Under the pieces are notes generated by a model. That model saw only the letters and a program-made list of their open reading frames with translations. It did not search any database and was not told where the DNA came from. Positions 19,271 to 28,937 of a stretch of 60,276 bases of DNA are shown here, piece by piece (position 1 is the stretch's first letter; every line of letters starts with the position of its first letter). The position numbers and the translations under genes are program-made. Source of the DNA: Pelagibacteraceae bacterium AG-390-A02. GTDB taxonomy: Bacteria > Pseudomonadota > Alphaproteobacteria > Pelagibacterales > Pelagibacteraceae. The stretch lies in assembly GCA_003278165.1 (NCBI GenBank), contig QCGU01000005.1:1-60276 (forward strand), read 5' to 3'.

Positions 19271-20824
19271 ATGTTAAATAAAAGAGCAGATAAATTAGAG
19301 TTATTAAGAATTGCTGAAGCAGTAGCTTTGGAAAAATCGATAGATAAAGAACTTATAATTAGCTCTATGGAAACAGGAATAGCTAAAGCAGCTAAATCTA
19401 AGTTTGGTCAAGAAAATGAAATTAAAGTTTCAATTAATAGAGATAATGGAGACATAGAATTGTTCAGAAAACTTGTTATTTCTGAAAATCCAGAAAATGC
19501 AAACACAGAAATAAAATTGGAAGATGCGATAAATCTTAATGAAAACAATAAAGATAAGTCAATTGGTGACGAAGTTCTCCAACCATTACCATCTTTTGAT
19601 TTTGGAAGAATAGCTGCTCAAACTGCAAAACAAGTTATAAGTTTCAACGTTAGAGAAGCAGAGAGAGAAAGACAATTTAATGACTTCATTGATAAAAAAG
19701 ATACAATTTTAAGTGGTATTGTTAAGAGATTAGAATTTGGAAGTGTCATTGTTGATCTAGGTAGAACAGAAGCAATTATTCAAAAAAATGAATTAATTCC
19801 AAGAGAAAATATTAAAGCCGGTGATAGAGTAAAGGCTTATTGCTATGATGTAAGAAGAGAACCAAGAGGTCAACAAATTTTCCTATCAAGAGCTCACCCT
19901 AAATTTATGGAGAAACTCTTTGTTCAAGAGGTTCCAGAAATATATGATGGATTAATTGAAATTAAATCTTCATCTAGAGATCCAGGAAGTAGAGCAAAAA
20001 TTTGTGTTAAAGCAGTTGATACATCATTAGATCCAGTTGGTGCTTGTGTTGGAATGAGAGGTTCTAGGGTTCAGGCGGTTGTAAATGAACTTCAAGGAGA
20101 AAAAATTGATATTGTGAATTGGTCAGAGGATCCTGCGATATTAGTATCAAATGCGTTGTCACCTGCAGAAGTTCAAAGAGTGAATGTTGATGCAGAAAGA
20201 AAAAAACTTGATGTAATTCTAACAGAAGAAAATTTGAGTAAAGCGATTGGTCGAAGGGGTCAAAATGTAAGATTGGCAACTAAGTTGTTAAATTATGAAA
20301 TTAATATTATGACTGATGCGGAAGACTCCGAGAGAAGACAATTGGAGTTTAAAGAAAAGACAGATAACTTTGTTAAAAATTTAGAATTAGACGAAACATT
20401 AGGTCAGTTATTAGTTGCTGAAGGTTTTTCAACAATAGATGATATTAAAGATAGTTTGCCAGAAAATTTAACTAAAATAGAAGGAATTGAGCAAGAAACA
20501 GCTATTGCGCTAATTGAAAGAGCAAAAGAGTTCCATCAAAAAGATCAAGAAGATATATCAGAAAGAATTAAAGAGCTTGGTCTGCAAGATGCTCTTATCA
20601 ACCTAAAAGGTCTTACTCCAGGAATGTTGGTTACTTTAGGTGAACAAAAAATATTAACATTAGAAGATTTTGCTGATCTTGCATCTGATGAACTCACGGG
20701 TGGCTACGATGTAGTTAAAGGAGAAAGAGTTAAAATTCAAGGTTATTTGGAGGATTTTGCTTTATCCAAAGAAGAGGCAGATGAACTAATTATGTCTGCT
20801 AGAAATATAATTTATAAAGATTGA
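19271..20824 (+). CDS. nusA: Transcription termination/antitermination factor NusA
   Basis: RNA polymerase-binding factor acting in pausing, termination and antitermination. I use the Met at 19271 (MLNKRADKLELLRIAEAVA) with GGAG 10 bases upstream; the longer frame from 19217 would translate the leader hairpin. Domains in order: N-terminal polymerase-binding domain to about 130, S1 (LSGIVKRLEFGSVIVDLGRT), then KH1 and KH2 (DPVGACVGMRGSRVQAVVNE and LSKAIGRRGQNVRLATKLL), and two C-terminal acidic repeats with helix-hairpin-helix character (LLVAEGFSTIDDI, GLTPGMLVTLGEQ). About 517 residues. rimP before it and ylxR after it, both usual in this operon, are missing. Confidence 0.96.
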   Translation: MLNKRADKLELLRIAEAVALEKSIDKELIISSMETGIAKAAKSKFGQENEIKVSINRDNGDIELFRKLVISENPENANTEIKLEDAINLNENNKDKSIGDEVLQPLPSFDFGRIAAQTAKQVISFNVREAERERQFNDFIDKKDTILSGIVKRLEFGSVIVDLGRTEAIIQKNELIPRENIKAGDRVKAYCYDVRREPRGQQIFLSRAHPKFMEKLFVQEVPEIYDGLIEIKSSSRDPGSRAKICVKAVDTSLDPVGACVGMRGSRVQAVVNELQGEKIDIVNWSEDPAILVSNALSPAEVQRVNVDAERKKLDVILTEENLSKAIGRRGQNVRLATKLLNYEINIMTDAEDSERRQLEFKEKTDNFVKNLELDETLGQLLVAEGFSTIDDIKDSLPENLTKIEGIEQETAIALIERAKEFHQKDQEDISERIKELGLQDALINLKGLTPGMLVTLGEQKILTLEDFADLASDELTGGYDVVKGERVKIQGYLEDFALSKEEADELIMSARNIIYKD

Positions 20825-20834
20825 GAGATGAGTA

Positions 20835-23051
20835 ATGGAGAAAAAAACAAAATTAACAATATCTGGCTCAGCAAAGAAATCTATAAGAAATATTGAGATA
20901 GCCAAAACTCAAGGAAAAAATTCAAGAGTAATTGACAAACAAAGCAGTAAATTAAATAATAGAGGCGGATCGTTTAGACCAGGTGCAGGAAAACCAAAAT
21001 CAACCTATTCATTTAACAGAGGTGTATCTTTAAAACCATCTTTTGCGCCAAAATCTCCTCCAATCACAAGTGACTTTGAAAGAAGAAAATTAGCAGAGCA
21101 AAGAGCTACTAAAAGACTTAAAGGAGATAGTGAAAAAGATAAAAAAACCTTAAAAGGTGGCACAAAAAAAAGAGAATTAAAATTAACTGTTTCAAGAGCT
21201 CTGAGTGATGAAATAGAAGCAAGAGAAAGAAGTTTAGCATCAGTTAAAAGAGCGCGACAAAAAGAAATAAAAAACTCTTCTAAAGAAGAGGCACAAGAAA
21301 ATTCAAAACCAGTTAAAAGAGACATTAATATTCCAGAAGCGATAACTGTTAGAGATTTAGCAAATAGAATGGCAGAGCAGTCTAGCAATGTAATTAAATA
21401 CTTATTTGGAATGGGAGTGACCGTAACAATTAATCAAACTTTAGCTGCTGATACAGCTGAATTTTTGGTTAAGGAATTTGGTCATAATCCAATAAGAGAA
21501 GAAAAAGCAGAAGAAATTATTCAAAAAATAAAAGCTACTAGAGTAGAAAATTTAAAAAACAGACCACCTATTGTTACAGTTATGGGACATGTTGATCACG
21601 GCAAAACTTCTGTTTTAGATGTTTTAAGAAGTGCAAATGTCGTTTCAGGAGAGTTTGGTGGAATTACTCAGCATATCGGAGCATACCAAATTGAAAGTCA
21701 AAATAATAAATTGACCTTTATAGATACTCCAGGCCATGCTGCTTTTACAGAGATGAGAGCTAGGGGATCAAAATTAACTGATGTAGTTGTTTTGGTTGTT
21801 GCAGCTGATGATGGAGTAAAGCCACAAACAGTAGAATCTATAAAACATGCAAAAGCTGCAAATGTTCCAATTGTAGTTGCAATAAATAAGTGTGATCTTC
21901 CTGAAGCTGATCCACAGAAAATTAAAAATCAATTACTTGAACATGAGTTAATAGCAGAGGACTTATCCGGAGACACCTTAATGGTTGAGGTTTCTACAAA
22001 AACTAAACAAAATTTAGATAAGTTAGTTGAATCTATAATTTTACAAGCTGAAATTTTAGATCTTAAGACTGATTATGAATCTAAAGCTACAGGTATTGTT
22101 TTAGAATCAAAAATAGATGTTGGAAGAGGACCAGTTGCCAATATTATTGTAACAACAGGTACTTTGAAAAAGGGTGATTTTTTTGTAAGTGGTTTAAAAT
22201 GGGGAAAGGTTAGAGCAATTATAAATGATAAAGGTCAAAATATTACCGAGGCCCCACCATCAACTCCTGTAGAAGTTTTAGGTATAAATGGTGCTGCTAA
22301 AGCTGGAGATGATTTTATTGTTTTAGACACTGAAAAAGAAGCTAAAACTTTGAGTGAAAATAGAGCGCAAGAGAGCAAAGATGGAAAAAATCCTTTAACT
22401 TTTGCAACTCAAGATTCTGCTTTCTCAGACAAGTCTTCTGAAGAATTAAATTTAATTATAAAATCTGATGTACAAGGATCTTCAGAGGCTATTAAAAATG
22501 CAATTGCTCAAATTAAACATGAAGAAGTTAAGCCAAAAATAATTCTTGCAGATATTGGAATGGTAACAGAAACTGATGTTACATTGGCAAAAGCATCTAA
22601 TGCTGTACTAATAGCCTTTAATGTTAAACCGAGCAAAGAGGCTAAAAAACTAGCTGAAAATGAAAAAATAAAAATTTCCTCATATAATATCATTTATGAG
22701 GTGTTGGATTTTGTTAAGCAAAAAATGTCTGGATTATTATCACCTGATGTTCAAGAAACAATTACTGGAACAGCACAAATTCTTGAGATATTCAAAGTTT
22801 CAGGTGCTGGAAAAGTTGCAGGCTCAAAAATTACAGAAGGAGAAATAAATAGTAATTCTGATGTAAGAATTATTAGAGATGGTGCAATTATTTATACAGG
22901 AAAAGTTTCAACAATTTTCAGAGAAAAAAACCAAGTAAAACAAGTTAGTGATGGTCAAGAATGTGGAATTACAGTTAAAGATTATATGGATTTCCAAAAA
23001 AACGACACAATAGAGGCATTTAGTGTTAAGTCTACAGAAAGATCAATTTAA
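20835..23051 (+). CDS. infB: Translation initiation factor IF-2
   Basis: GTPase that places initiator tRNA on the 30S subunit and promotes subunit joining. A Lys/Arg/Ser-rich N-terminal region of about 150 residues is followed by the IF2-N element (ITVRDLANRMAEQSSNVIKY). The G domain includes VTVMGHVDHGKTSVLDVLRS (P-loop), FIDTPGHAAFTEMRARGS and NKCDLPEAD. Later are the beta-barrel domains, the IF2 domain 3 region (LNLIIKSDVQGSSEAIKNAI) and the C-terminal fMet-tRNA-binding domain. At 738 residues it is compact. rbfA begins on its last base (TAATG). Confidence 0.97.
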   Translation: MEKKTKLTISGSAKKSIRNIEIAKTQGKNSRVIDKQSSKLNNRGGSFRPGAGKPKSTYSFNRGVSLKPSFAPKSPPITSDFERRKLAEQRATKRLKGDSEKDKKTLKGGTKKRELKLTVSRALSDEIEARERSLASVKRARQKEIKNSSKEEAQENSKPVKRDINIPEAITVRDLANRMAEQSSNVIKYLFGMGVTVTINQTLAADTAEFLVKEFGHNPIREEKAEEIIQKIKATRVENLKNRPPIVTVMGHVDHGKTSVLDVLRSANVVSGEFGGITQHIGAYQIESQNNKLTFIDTPGHAAFTEMRARGSKLTDVVVLVVAADDGVKPQTVESIKHAKAANVPIVVAINKCDLPEADPQKIKNQLLEHELIAEDLSGDTLMVEVSTKTKQNLDKLVESIILQAEILDLKTDYESKATGIVLESKIDVGRGPVANIIVTTGTLKKGDFFVSGLKWGKVRAIINDKGQNITEAPPSTPVEVLGINGAAKAGDDFIVLDTEKEAKTLSENRAQESKDGKNPLTFATQDSAFSDKSSEELNLIIKSDVQGSSEAIKNAIAQIKHEEVKPKIILADIGMVTETDVTLAKASNAVLIAFNVKPSKEAKKLAENEKIKISSYNIIYEVLDFVKQKMSGLLSPDVQETITGTAQILEIFKVSGAGKVAGSKITEGEINSNSDVRIIRDGAIIYTGKVSTIFREKNQVKQVSDGQECGITVKDYMDFQKNDTIEAFSVKSTERSI

Positions 23052-23419
23052 TGGCTGATAGAATAGGAAAACCAGTATCACAAAGACAGCTTAGAGTTGG
23101 AGAGATGATTAAGCAGTCTTTAAGCATGATTTTTATAAGAAATGAGGCTAAGGTGCCAAACTTAGAAACAAACACAATAACAGTTACTGAGGTTAGAATG
23201 AGTCCTGATTTAAAAATTGCCAAAGCATATGTTCTTCCATTAGGAGGAAAAGACGCTGAGGAAACAATTAATATTTTGAAGGAATACTCATTTTTAATAA
23301 GAAAAATTTTATCACAAAAAGTGGTTATGAAATTTTTACCAAAATTACTTTTTAGAAAAGATGAGTCTTTTGAGTATGCGGAAAAAATAGAAAACTTAAT
23401 AAAACAAACAAATAAATAG
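23051..23419 (+). CDS. rbfA: Ribosome-binding factor A
   Basis: KH-fold protein that matures the 5' end region of 16S rRNA in 30S assembly. Family features include an N-terminal RQLRVGEMIKQSLSMIF and the conserved LKIAKAYVLPLGGKD with a following helix-strand pattern, ending FLPKLLFRKDESFEYAEKIE. The 122 residues are typical. The ATG overlaps the infB stop by one base. truB, which normally lies between rbfA and rpsO, is absent: only 12 bases separate the two genes. Confidence 0.93.
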   Translation: MADRIGKPVSQRQLRVGEMIKQSLSMIFIRNEAKVPNLETNTITVTEVRMSPDLKIAKAYVLPLGGKDAEETINILKEYSFLIRKILSQKVVMKFLPKLLFRKDESFEYAEKIENLIKQTNK

Positions 23420-23431
23420 GAAGAAAGAGGC

Positions 23432-23680
23432 ATGAATAAAAAGGCACAAGAATTAGCGATGCATGATAAAGATACTGGATCTTCAGAAATTCAAATCGCT
23501 TTGCTAACAGAGAAAATTGAAACTCTCTCTAAGCATATTAAGCAATTCAAGAAGGATAAACATTCATCTGTAGGATTGTTGAGAGCGGTAAATAGAAGAA
23601 AGAAATTGTTAGAATACCTTAAGAAAAATAAAATGGATTCTTACAAAAATGTACTGTCGAAATTGAATTTAAGAAAATAG
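23432..23680 (+). CDS. rpsO: 30S ribosomal protein S15
   Basis: Primary 16S rRNA-binding protein of the 30S platform. The core DTGSSEIQIALLTEKIETLS, HIKQFKKDKHSSVGLLRAVN, RRKKLLEYLKKN is characteristic. At 82 residues it is a few shorter than the usual 88-89; the shortening is at the N-terminus (MNKKAQELAMHDK). A Shine-Dalgarno-like GGAAGAAAGAGG lies before the ATG. It is followed by a purine-rich tract and pnp, the conserved rpsO-pnp pair. Confidence 0.96.
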   Translation: MNKKAQELAMHDKDTGSSEIQIALLTEKIETLSKHIKQFKKDKHSSVGLLRAVNRRKKLLEYLKKNKMDSYKNVLSKLNLRK

Positions 23681-23737
23681 AAGTCAAGATAGATAGAACG
23701 GAATGGAACGAAACGAACGAAACGAAATGGAAATGAA
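23681..23737 (+). repeat. Purine-rich short-repeat leader between rpsO and pnp
   Basis: The 57 bases contain only 6 T and 6 C; the rest are purines. The middle consists of degenerate GAACGAAACGAA-type units followed by GAAATGGAAATGAAATG, leading directly into the pnp start. No hairpin is visible, so this seems to be an unstructured A/G-rich leader. The low-T character continues into the first 140 or so bases of pnp, unlike the rest of that gene. In E. coli the rpsO-pnp spacer is where RNase III and PNPase act on pnp mRNA, but no comparable stem was seen here. Confidence 0.6.
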
Positions 23738-25810
23738 ATGTTTAAAGTATACAAGAAGGAAATTGAAGTAGCGGGTAAGAAGATAAGTTTAGAAACAGGC
23801 AAAGTAGCAAGACAGGCAGACGGTGCAATAATAGCAACATGTGGAGAGACAGTCGTACTAGCAACAGTAGTGGGAGCAAAAAAAGTTAATCCTGATATGG
23901 ATTACTTTCCATTATCTGTAAATTATCAAGAAAAATATTATGCAGCTGGAAAAATTCCAGGTGGATATTTTAAAAGAGAAGCAAGACCAACTGAAAGTGA
24001 AACATTAATCTCTAGATTAATTGACAGACCAATCAGACCTTTGTTTCCTGATGAATTTAAAAATGAAGTACAGTTATTACCAACAGTAATTTCATACGAT
24101 AAAGAAAATGAACCAGATATTTTATCAATCACTGCATCTTCAGCAGCTTTAGCTATATCAGGAATGCCATTTATGGGTCCTGTAGGAGCTTCAAGGGTTG
24201 GATTTATTGATGGAAAATATGTTTTAAATCCATCTAAAGCAGAGTTAGAAAAATCGAAATTAGATTTAGTTGTAGCAGGTACAAAAGATGCTGTACTTAT
24301 GGTTGAGTCTGAAGCAAGTGGTTTAACTGAAGAAGAAATGCTAAACGCAGTTAAATTTGGACATGAAGGATTTGTTCCAGTAATCGAGATGATAGAGGAG
24401 CTTGCAAAAGAATGTAGAAAACCTGAGTGGACTGTTGAGAAAAAAGATTTATCTGAAGTTAAGAAAAAACTTGAAGAAACTTTTACAGAGGATCTTAAGA
24501 AAGCTTTTGCAACAAGAGATAAACAAGATAGATCAAATCAGATTTCAGAGATTACTGATAAAGCTAAAAAGCTTTATGAGGAAGATGAAAACTACACAGA
24601 TCTTGATGTTAACAGTCAGTTAAAAAATCTTGAAAAATCAATTGTTAGAACAGACATTCTAAAAAATAAAAATAGAATTGATGGTAGAGGTTTATCAGAT
24701 GTAAGACCTATCGAATGTGAAGTGGGTGTTTTACCAAGAGCACATGGTTCTGCATTGTTTACAAGAGGTGAAACCCAAGCAATAGTTGTTGCAACTCTAG
24801 GAACTTCAGATGATGAACAAAGAATTGAAAGTTTAGATGGGCTTCAGAGAGAACGATTTATGCTTCACTATAATTTTCCTCCTTTTTCAGTTGGAGAAAC
24901 TGGAAGAATTGGAACTGGTAGAAGAGAAATTGGACATGGTAAATTAGCTTGGAGAGCGATTAACTCTTCATTACCAACAAAAGAAGCATTTCCATATACT
25001 TTTAGAGTAGTATCTGAGATCACAGAGTCCAATGGTTCTTCTTCGATGGCTACTGTTTGTGGAACTTCTTTAGCATTAATGGATGCCGGGGTACCAATAA
25101 AAGAGCCAGTTGCTGGTATTGCAATGGGATTAATTAAAGAAGGTCATGATTTCAGCGTTCTTTCCGACATCCTAGGAGATGAAGATCATCTTGGTGACAT
25201 GGACTTTAAAGTAGCTGGAACTAAAGATGGAATCACTTCTCTTCAAATGGATATCAAAATTACAGGTATTACATTTGAAATTATGGAGCAAGCATTGAGC
25301 CAAGCCAAAGATGGAAGAGTTCATATCTTGGGAGAAATGAATAAAGCATTATCAGCTTCAAGATCTAATGTTGGAAAACACACTCCAAAAATGGAACAAG
25401 TCAATGTAGATAAAAAAGACATTGCAGCTGTCATTGGAAAAGGTGGTGCAACAATCAGAGAGATAGTTGAAAAATCAGGTGCGAAAGTAGATGTAAATGA
25501 CGAAGGTGTAGTAACAGTTGCTGCGCCAGATGAAGAGTCTAGAAATATCGCAATGCAAATGATCAAAGACATCACTGCAAAAGCTGAATTGAATAAAATT
25601 TATTCAGGAAAAGTAATGAAGATCATGGAGTTTGGTGCATTTGTTAATTTCTTAGGAAAACAAGATGGACTAGTTCATATCTCAGAACTTGCAGATAAAA
25701 GAGTTGCTAAAGTTACTGACGTTGTTAAAGAAGGCGACGAAGTAAAAGTCAAAGTAATAGGTTTCGATAGAGGTAAGGTTAAACTTTCTATTAAACAAGC
25801 GACTGAATAA
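23738..25810 (+). CDS. pnp: Polyribonucleotide nucleotidyltransferase (PNPase)
   Basis: 3'-to-5' phosphorolytic exoribonuclease, a core of RNA decay. Two RNase PH domains are readable. The first includes [14 protein letters not shown] and [20 protein letters not shown]. The second includes [36 protein letters not shown] and [17 protein letters not shown], then [20 protein letters not shown]. The C-terminus holds a KH domain ([20 protein letters not shown]) and an S1 domain ([20 protein letters not shown]). The 690 residues are typical. It is the last gene of the nusA operon and is followed by an intrinsic terminator. Confidence 0.97.
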   Translation: MFKVYKKEIEVAGKKISLETGKVARQADGAIIATCGETVVLATVVGAKKVNPDMDYFPLSVNYQEKYYAAGKIPGGYFKREARPTESETLISRLIDRPIRPLFPDEFKNEVQLLPTVISYDKENEPDILSITASSAALAISGMPFMGPVGASRVGFIDGKYVLNPSKAELEKSKLDLVVAGTKDAVLMVESEASGLTEEEMLNAVKFGHEGFVPVIEMIEELAKECRKPEWTVEKKDLSEVKKKLEETFTEDLKKAFATRDKQDRSNQISEITDKAKKLYEEDENYTDLDVNSQLKNLEKSIVRTDILKNKNRIDGRGLSDVRPIECEVGVLPRAHGSALFTRGETQAIVVATLGTSDDEQRIESLDGLQRERFMLHYNFPPFSVGETGRIGTGRREIGHGKLAWRAINSSLPTKEAFPYTFRVVSEITESNGSSSMATVCGTSLALMDAGVPIKEPVAGIAMGLIKEGHDFSVLSDILGDEDHLGDMDFKVAGTKDGITSLQMDIKITGITFEIMEQALSQAKDGRVHILGEMNKALSASRSNVGKHTPKMEQVNVDKKDIAAVIGKGGATIREIVEKSGAKVDVNDEGVVTVAAPDEESRNIAMQMIKDITAKAELNKIYSGKVMKIMEFGAFVNFLGKQDGLVHISELADKRVAKVTDVVKEGDEVKVKVIGFDRGKVKLSIKQATE

Positions 25811-25833
25811 TTAATAGTCTAAATTAAAATTCT

Positions 25834-25865
25834 AAACCCCTGGAATGAGAATTCTGGGGTTTTTT
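25834..25865 (+). terminator. Intrinsic terminator after pnp
   Basis: Arms AAACCCC (25834-25840) and GGGGTTT (25856-25862) pair, with additional GAAT/ATTC pairing inside, followed by a run of six T. It lies 24 bases after the pnp stop and 20 bases before the end of convergent fabI. The opposite strand lacks a clean T-run, so it mainly serves the plus-strand operon. Confidence 0.85.
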
Positions 25866-25884
25866 AACTAAATTTAACTAAATT

Positions 25885-26670
25885 TTAGCTAATATTTTTA
25901 GGATCTGGCATCCCAACTTTATTATATCCAGCATCTACGTAGTGGATTTCACCAGTAACTCCGTTTGCAAGGTCACTTAATAGATATAATGCTGAATTTC
26001 CAACATCATGAATATCTACGTTTCTTTTAAGGAAAGAATGGTCTTCATTCCATTTATATAAGAATTTTGCGTCTCCAATTGCAGAGGCAGCCAATGTCTT
26101 GATAGGTCCAGCACTTATAGCATTTACTCTCATACCTTTGGCTCCTAAATCTCTTGCTAAATACTTAACACTTGCCTCAAGAGCTGATTTACAAACACCC
26201 ATTACGTTATAATTTGGAATTGCTTTAGTTGACTCGTAAGTTAAAGTTAATAAACTTCCGCCTTGTTTCATTACTTTAGATGCTTCTTTTGCTACTTCAG
26301 TAAATGAAAAGCATGAGATTAACATACTTCTTAAAAAGTTTTCTCTAGTCGTATTTAAATATTCACCTGATAACTCTGATTTATCAGAGAAAGCAACTGC
26401 ATGAACAACAAAATCAATTTCACCCCACTGAGACTTTATGTCTTCAAATAATTTTACAACTTCTTCTTTTTTTTCAACATCACAACTAAATGTAAAGTTT
26501 GAATTTAATTTTTCTGCTAAAGGAACTACTCTTTTTTTTAAAGCATCACCTAAATATGTAAATGCTAATTCAGCACCTGCTCCAGCAAGTTTTTGAGATA
26601 TACCCCAAGCAATAGATCTTTCATTAGCAACACCCATGATTAATCCTTTTTTACCTTTCATTAAACTCAT
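25885..26670 (-). CDS. fabI: Enoyl-[acyl-carrier-protein] reductase (NADH) FabI
   Basis: Last reduction step of type II fatty-acid elongation. It is a divergent short-chain dehydrogenase. Seen are the cofactor-binding start GLIMGVANERSIAWGISQKL, the VHAVAFSDKSELSGEY segment, and the FabI-type catalytic Tyr and Lys in LTYESTKAIPNYNVMGVCKS, with spacing Tyr-x6-Lys. ISAGPIKTLAASAIGD follows. The 261 residues match the family. It lies 3 bases after fabB, completing a fabA-fabB-fabI operon that is divergent from irr. Confidence 0.96.
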   Translation of the reverse strand: MSLMKGKKGLIMGVANERSIAWGISQKLAGAGAELAFTYLGDALKKRVVPLAEKLNSNFTFSCDVEKKEEVVKLFEDIKSQWGEIDFVVHAVAFSDKSELSGEYLNTTRENFLRSMLISCFSFTEVAKEASKVMKQGGSLLTLTYESTKAIPNYNVMGVCKSALEASVKYLARDLGAKGMRVNAISAGPIKTLAASAIGDAKFLYKWNEDHSFLKRNVDIHDVGNSALYLLSDLANGVTGEIHYVDAGYNKVGMPDPKNIS

Positions 26671-26673
26671 AAA

Positions 26674-27885
26674 TTAAACCTTTTCAAAAATTAAAGCTGC
26701 ATTAGTCCCACCAAAACCAAAGCTATTAGACATTACTGTATTTAAAGTTGCTCCCGTTTCAGTTTTTGAAACTATTGGAAATTTTTTAGCTTCTTCATCC
26801 ATCTCACTTATATTTGCTGAGCCAGCTATGAAATTATTTTTCATCATTATCAAACAATAGATTGCTTCATGAACTGAAGCAGCCCCTAAAGGATGACCTG
26901 ATAAAGATTTTGTGGAACTAATCTTTGGGATACTGTCTCCAAAAGTATTTTTAACTGCATTTAACTCCGTGATATCTCCAACTGGAGTAGAAGTTCCATG
27001 AGTATTGATATAATCAATTTTATTTTTAGCTGTAGACATTGCCATTTGCATACATCTTACAGCTCCTTCACCAGATGGAGCTACCATATCGTATCCATCT
27101 GAAGTCGCTCCATAACCAGTTAATTCTGCGTATATTTTAGCACCTCTCGTTTTAGCATGTTCGTATTCCTCAAGTACTAGCACACCTGCACCACCTGCAA
27201 TTACAAAACCATCTCTTGTTTTGTCATATGCTCTTGATGCTGTTTCAGGAGTATCATTATATTTTGATGATAAAGCAGTCATTGCATCAAACATTGCCGT
27301 CATTGCCCAGTGAACTTCTTCACTTCCACCTGCAAAAACGACATCTTGTTTTCCCATTTGAATTAATTCCATTGAATTACCAATACAGTGTCCACTTGTT
27401 GCACATGCAGAACTCATTGTATAGTTGGTTCCTTTAATTTTAAATGGAACAGCAAGTGTAGCTGAGGCTGTGCTTGCCATTGTTCTTGGAACAATGAATG
27501 GTCCCATTAATTTTGGAGTTTTAGCTCGAGTTTTATCTGCTGCTAAAATTACGTTTTCAATTGAAGGTCCACCCGAACCCATAACAATTCCAGTTTTAAA
27601 ATTGCTTACTTCAGATTCTTCCAACCCAGAGTCCTTAATAGCCTCTTTCATTGCAATATAATTGTAAGCCGAGCCTGAGCCCATAAATCTAATTGTTTTT
27701 CTATCAATATGATCTTCAAGTTTTATATTTGGCTTACCATGAACATGACTTTTAAGATTATGTTCTTTATATTCTTCAGCATAAGAAATTCCTGACTTTG
27801 AGTTTAATAAAGATTGATGAACTTCTTCTTGATTATTTCCTAAACAAGAAACAATTCCTAACCCTGTAATTACTACTCTTCTCAT
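26674..27885 (-). CDS. fabB: 3-oxoacyl-ACP synthase I FabB
   Basis: Condensing enzyme that elongates the cis-3 acyl intermediate made by FabA, so it is needed for unsaturated fatty acids. The start is [17 protein letters not shown]. The active-site Cys is in [13 protein letters not shown] and the two His are in [11 protein letters not shown] and [18 protein letters not shown]. The C-terminus is [15 protein letters not shown]. The 403 residues are typical. Pairing with fabA identifies it as FabB rather than FabF. Its start overlaps the fabA stop by one base (TAATG). Confidence 0.95.
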   Translation of the reverse strand: MRRVVITGLGIVSCLGNNQEEVHQSLLNSKSGISYAEEYKEHNLKSHVHGKPNIKLEDHIDRKTIRFMGSGSAYNYIAMKEAIKDSGLEESEVSNFKTGIVMGSGGPSIENVILAADKTRAKTPKLMGPFIVPRTMASTASATLAVPFKIKGTNYTMSSACATSGHCIGNSMELIQMGKQDVVFAGGSEEVHWAMTAMFDAMTALSSKYNDTPETASRAYDKTRDGFVIAGGAGVLVLEEYEHAKTRGAKIYAELTGYGATSDGYDMVAPSGEGAVRCMQMAMSTAKNKIDYINTHGTSTPVGDITELNAVKNTFGDSIPKISSTKSLSGHPLGAASVHEAIYCLIMMKNNFIAGSANISEMDEEAKKFPIVSKTETGATLNTVMSNSFGFGGTNAALIFEKV

Positions 27886-28385
27886 TATTTAAATAACCCC
27901 ACTTTCAAACTCTCTGCTGAATATATTTTTTTGTCATCAGCAAGTACAATTCCATTGGCAAGACCTACTGTAGTTCCACCAGGAGACATAATTTTCTTCA
28001 TATCTATTTCATATCTTACATTTTTAACATTTTGTAAAACTTCACCAGTAAATTTTACAGTACCAACTCCTAGAGCTCTTCCTTTGCCAGGATTTCCTAA
28101 CCAGCCTAGAAAAAATCCTACTAGTTGCCACATAGCATCTAAACCTAGACAACCAGGCATGACTGGATCTTCCTTAAAGTGACAGTCAAAAAACCATAGG
28201 TCATTTTTTATATCTAGTTCAGCTTTTAATGAGCCTTTATTGAAAGCTCCATTATTCTCGTTAATTTCTGTTATTCTATCAAACATCAACATTGGAGGAA
28301 GTGGTAATTTTGCATTACCTGGTCCAAAAAGATCACCATTTCCACAACTTATTAGATCGTCATATGAGTAGGAATTTTTTTTCAT
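27885..28385 (-). CDS. fabA: 3-hydroxydecanoyl-ACP dehydratase/isomerase FabA
   Basis: Dehydrates 3-hydroxydecanoyl-ACP and isomerises the trans-2 product to cis-3, the branch point of anaerobic unsaturated fatty-acid synthesis. I start at the Met at 28385 ([17 protein letters not shown]); the frame extends 23 codons upstream but with non-family sequence. Active-site His is in [17 protein letters not shown], where the Asp of LGLDAMWQ completes the pair. Then [19 protein letters not shown]. The length is 166 residues. First gene of the fabA-fabB-fabI operon; 93 bases separate its start from divergent irr. Confidence 0.95.
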   Translation of the reverse strand: MKKNSYSYDDLISCGNGDLFGPGNAKLPLPPMLMFDRITEINENNGAFNKGSLKAELDIKNDLWFFDCHFKEDPVMPGCLGLDAMWQLVGFFLGWLGNPGKGRALGVGTVKFTGEVLQNVKNVRYEIDMKKIMSPGGTTVGLANGIVLADDKKIYSAESLKVGLFK

Positions 28386-28456
28386 ATTTTTGAGAAACCT
28401 TATTACTTGATTTAATGCCAATATAATATAATAAAACTGTATATTTTTATTCATAC

Positions 28457-28472
28457 ATTAGAATAATTATAA
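28457..28472. promoter_or_regulatory. Operator-like element upstream of irr (shared with rubrerythrin)
   Basis: The 16 bases ATTAGAATAATTATAA lie 6 bases before the irr start codon, in the fabA-irr divergent gap. The reverse complement of an element just upstream of the rubrerythrin promoter matches at 13 of 16 positions. The TTAGAA half resembles my recollection of the alphaproteobacterial iron control element bound by Irr. I infer an Irr autoregulation site; no experimental support is available here. Confidence 0.45.
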
Positions 28473-28478
28473 AATACA

Positions 28479-28907
28479 ATGGTAAAAAACTGTAACTTTA
28501 TTGAAAAATTAAGAGATTTAGGACTTAGACCTACTAAGCAAAGAGTTAAAATGTGCGAGGTTCTCTTTAAGAGAGAAAAAACTTTTCATTTTACAATCAA
28601 TGATCTTGTGAAAATGATTTCAGACGAAATGAATGAAAAAATATCATTAGCTACAGTTTATAATACTGTTCATGCATTTCAGAAAAAGGGTTACTTAAAA
28701 GAAATTTCGATTAATAGTGATAAAAGTTATTTTGATACCAACACATCTGTTCATCATCATTTTTATGATGAAGATACTCATCAATTAATAGATTGTGATG
28801 AAAATGATATTGATCCAGTAAATATTAAAAAAAATATTACAGGAAAAAAAATAAATTCCGTAGAAGTTTTGATTAAAGTTGCGAGTGATAATCAAACTCA
28901 AAAATAA
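28479..28907 (+). CDS. irr: Iron response regulator Irr (Fur superfamily)
   Basis: Alphaproteobacterial Fur-family regulator that senses iron through heme status in characterised relatives. Winged-helix motifs are LRPTKQRVKMCEVLF and ISLATVYNTVHAFQKKGYL. The dimer/metal part contains the HHH run at residues 92-94 (SVHHHFYDEDTHQLID), which distinguishes Irr from Fur/Mur. The N-terminal heme-regulatory motif with Cys-Pro seen in Bradyrhizobium Irr is not present. Placement divergent to fabA-fabB-fabI matches the order known in many Rhizobiales. A second Fur paralogue (13275-13685) lies elsewhere in the window. Confidence 0.85.
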   Translation: MVKNCNFIEKLRDLGLRPTKQRVKMCEVLFKREKTFHFTINDLVKMISDEMNEKISLATVYNTVHAFQKKGYLKEISINSDKSYFDTNTSVHHHFYDEDTHQLIDCDENDIDPVNIKKNITGKKINSVEVLIKVASDNQTQK

Positions 28908-28937
28908 TTCTATAAAATCAGTTACTTAAAATCTACA

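Noticed and set aside
24402..24623. Lys/Leu-rich frame inside pnp
   Set aside because: A shifted reading of the PNPase linker region; the real frame is uninterrupted with full domain content.
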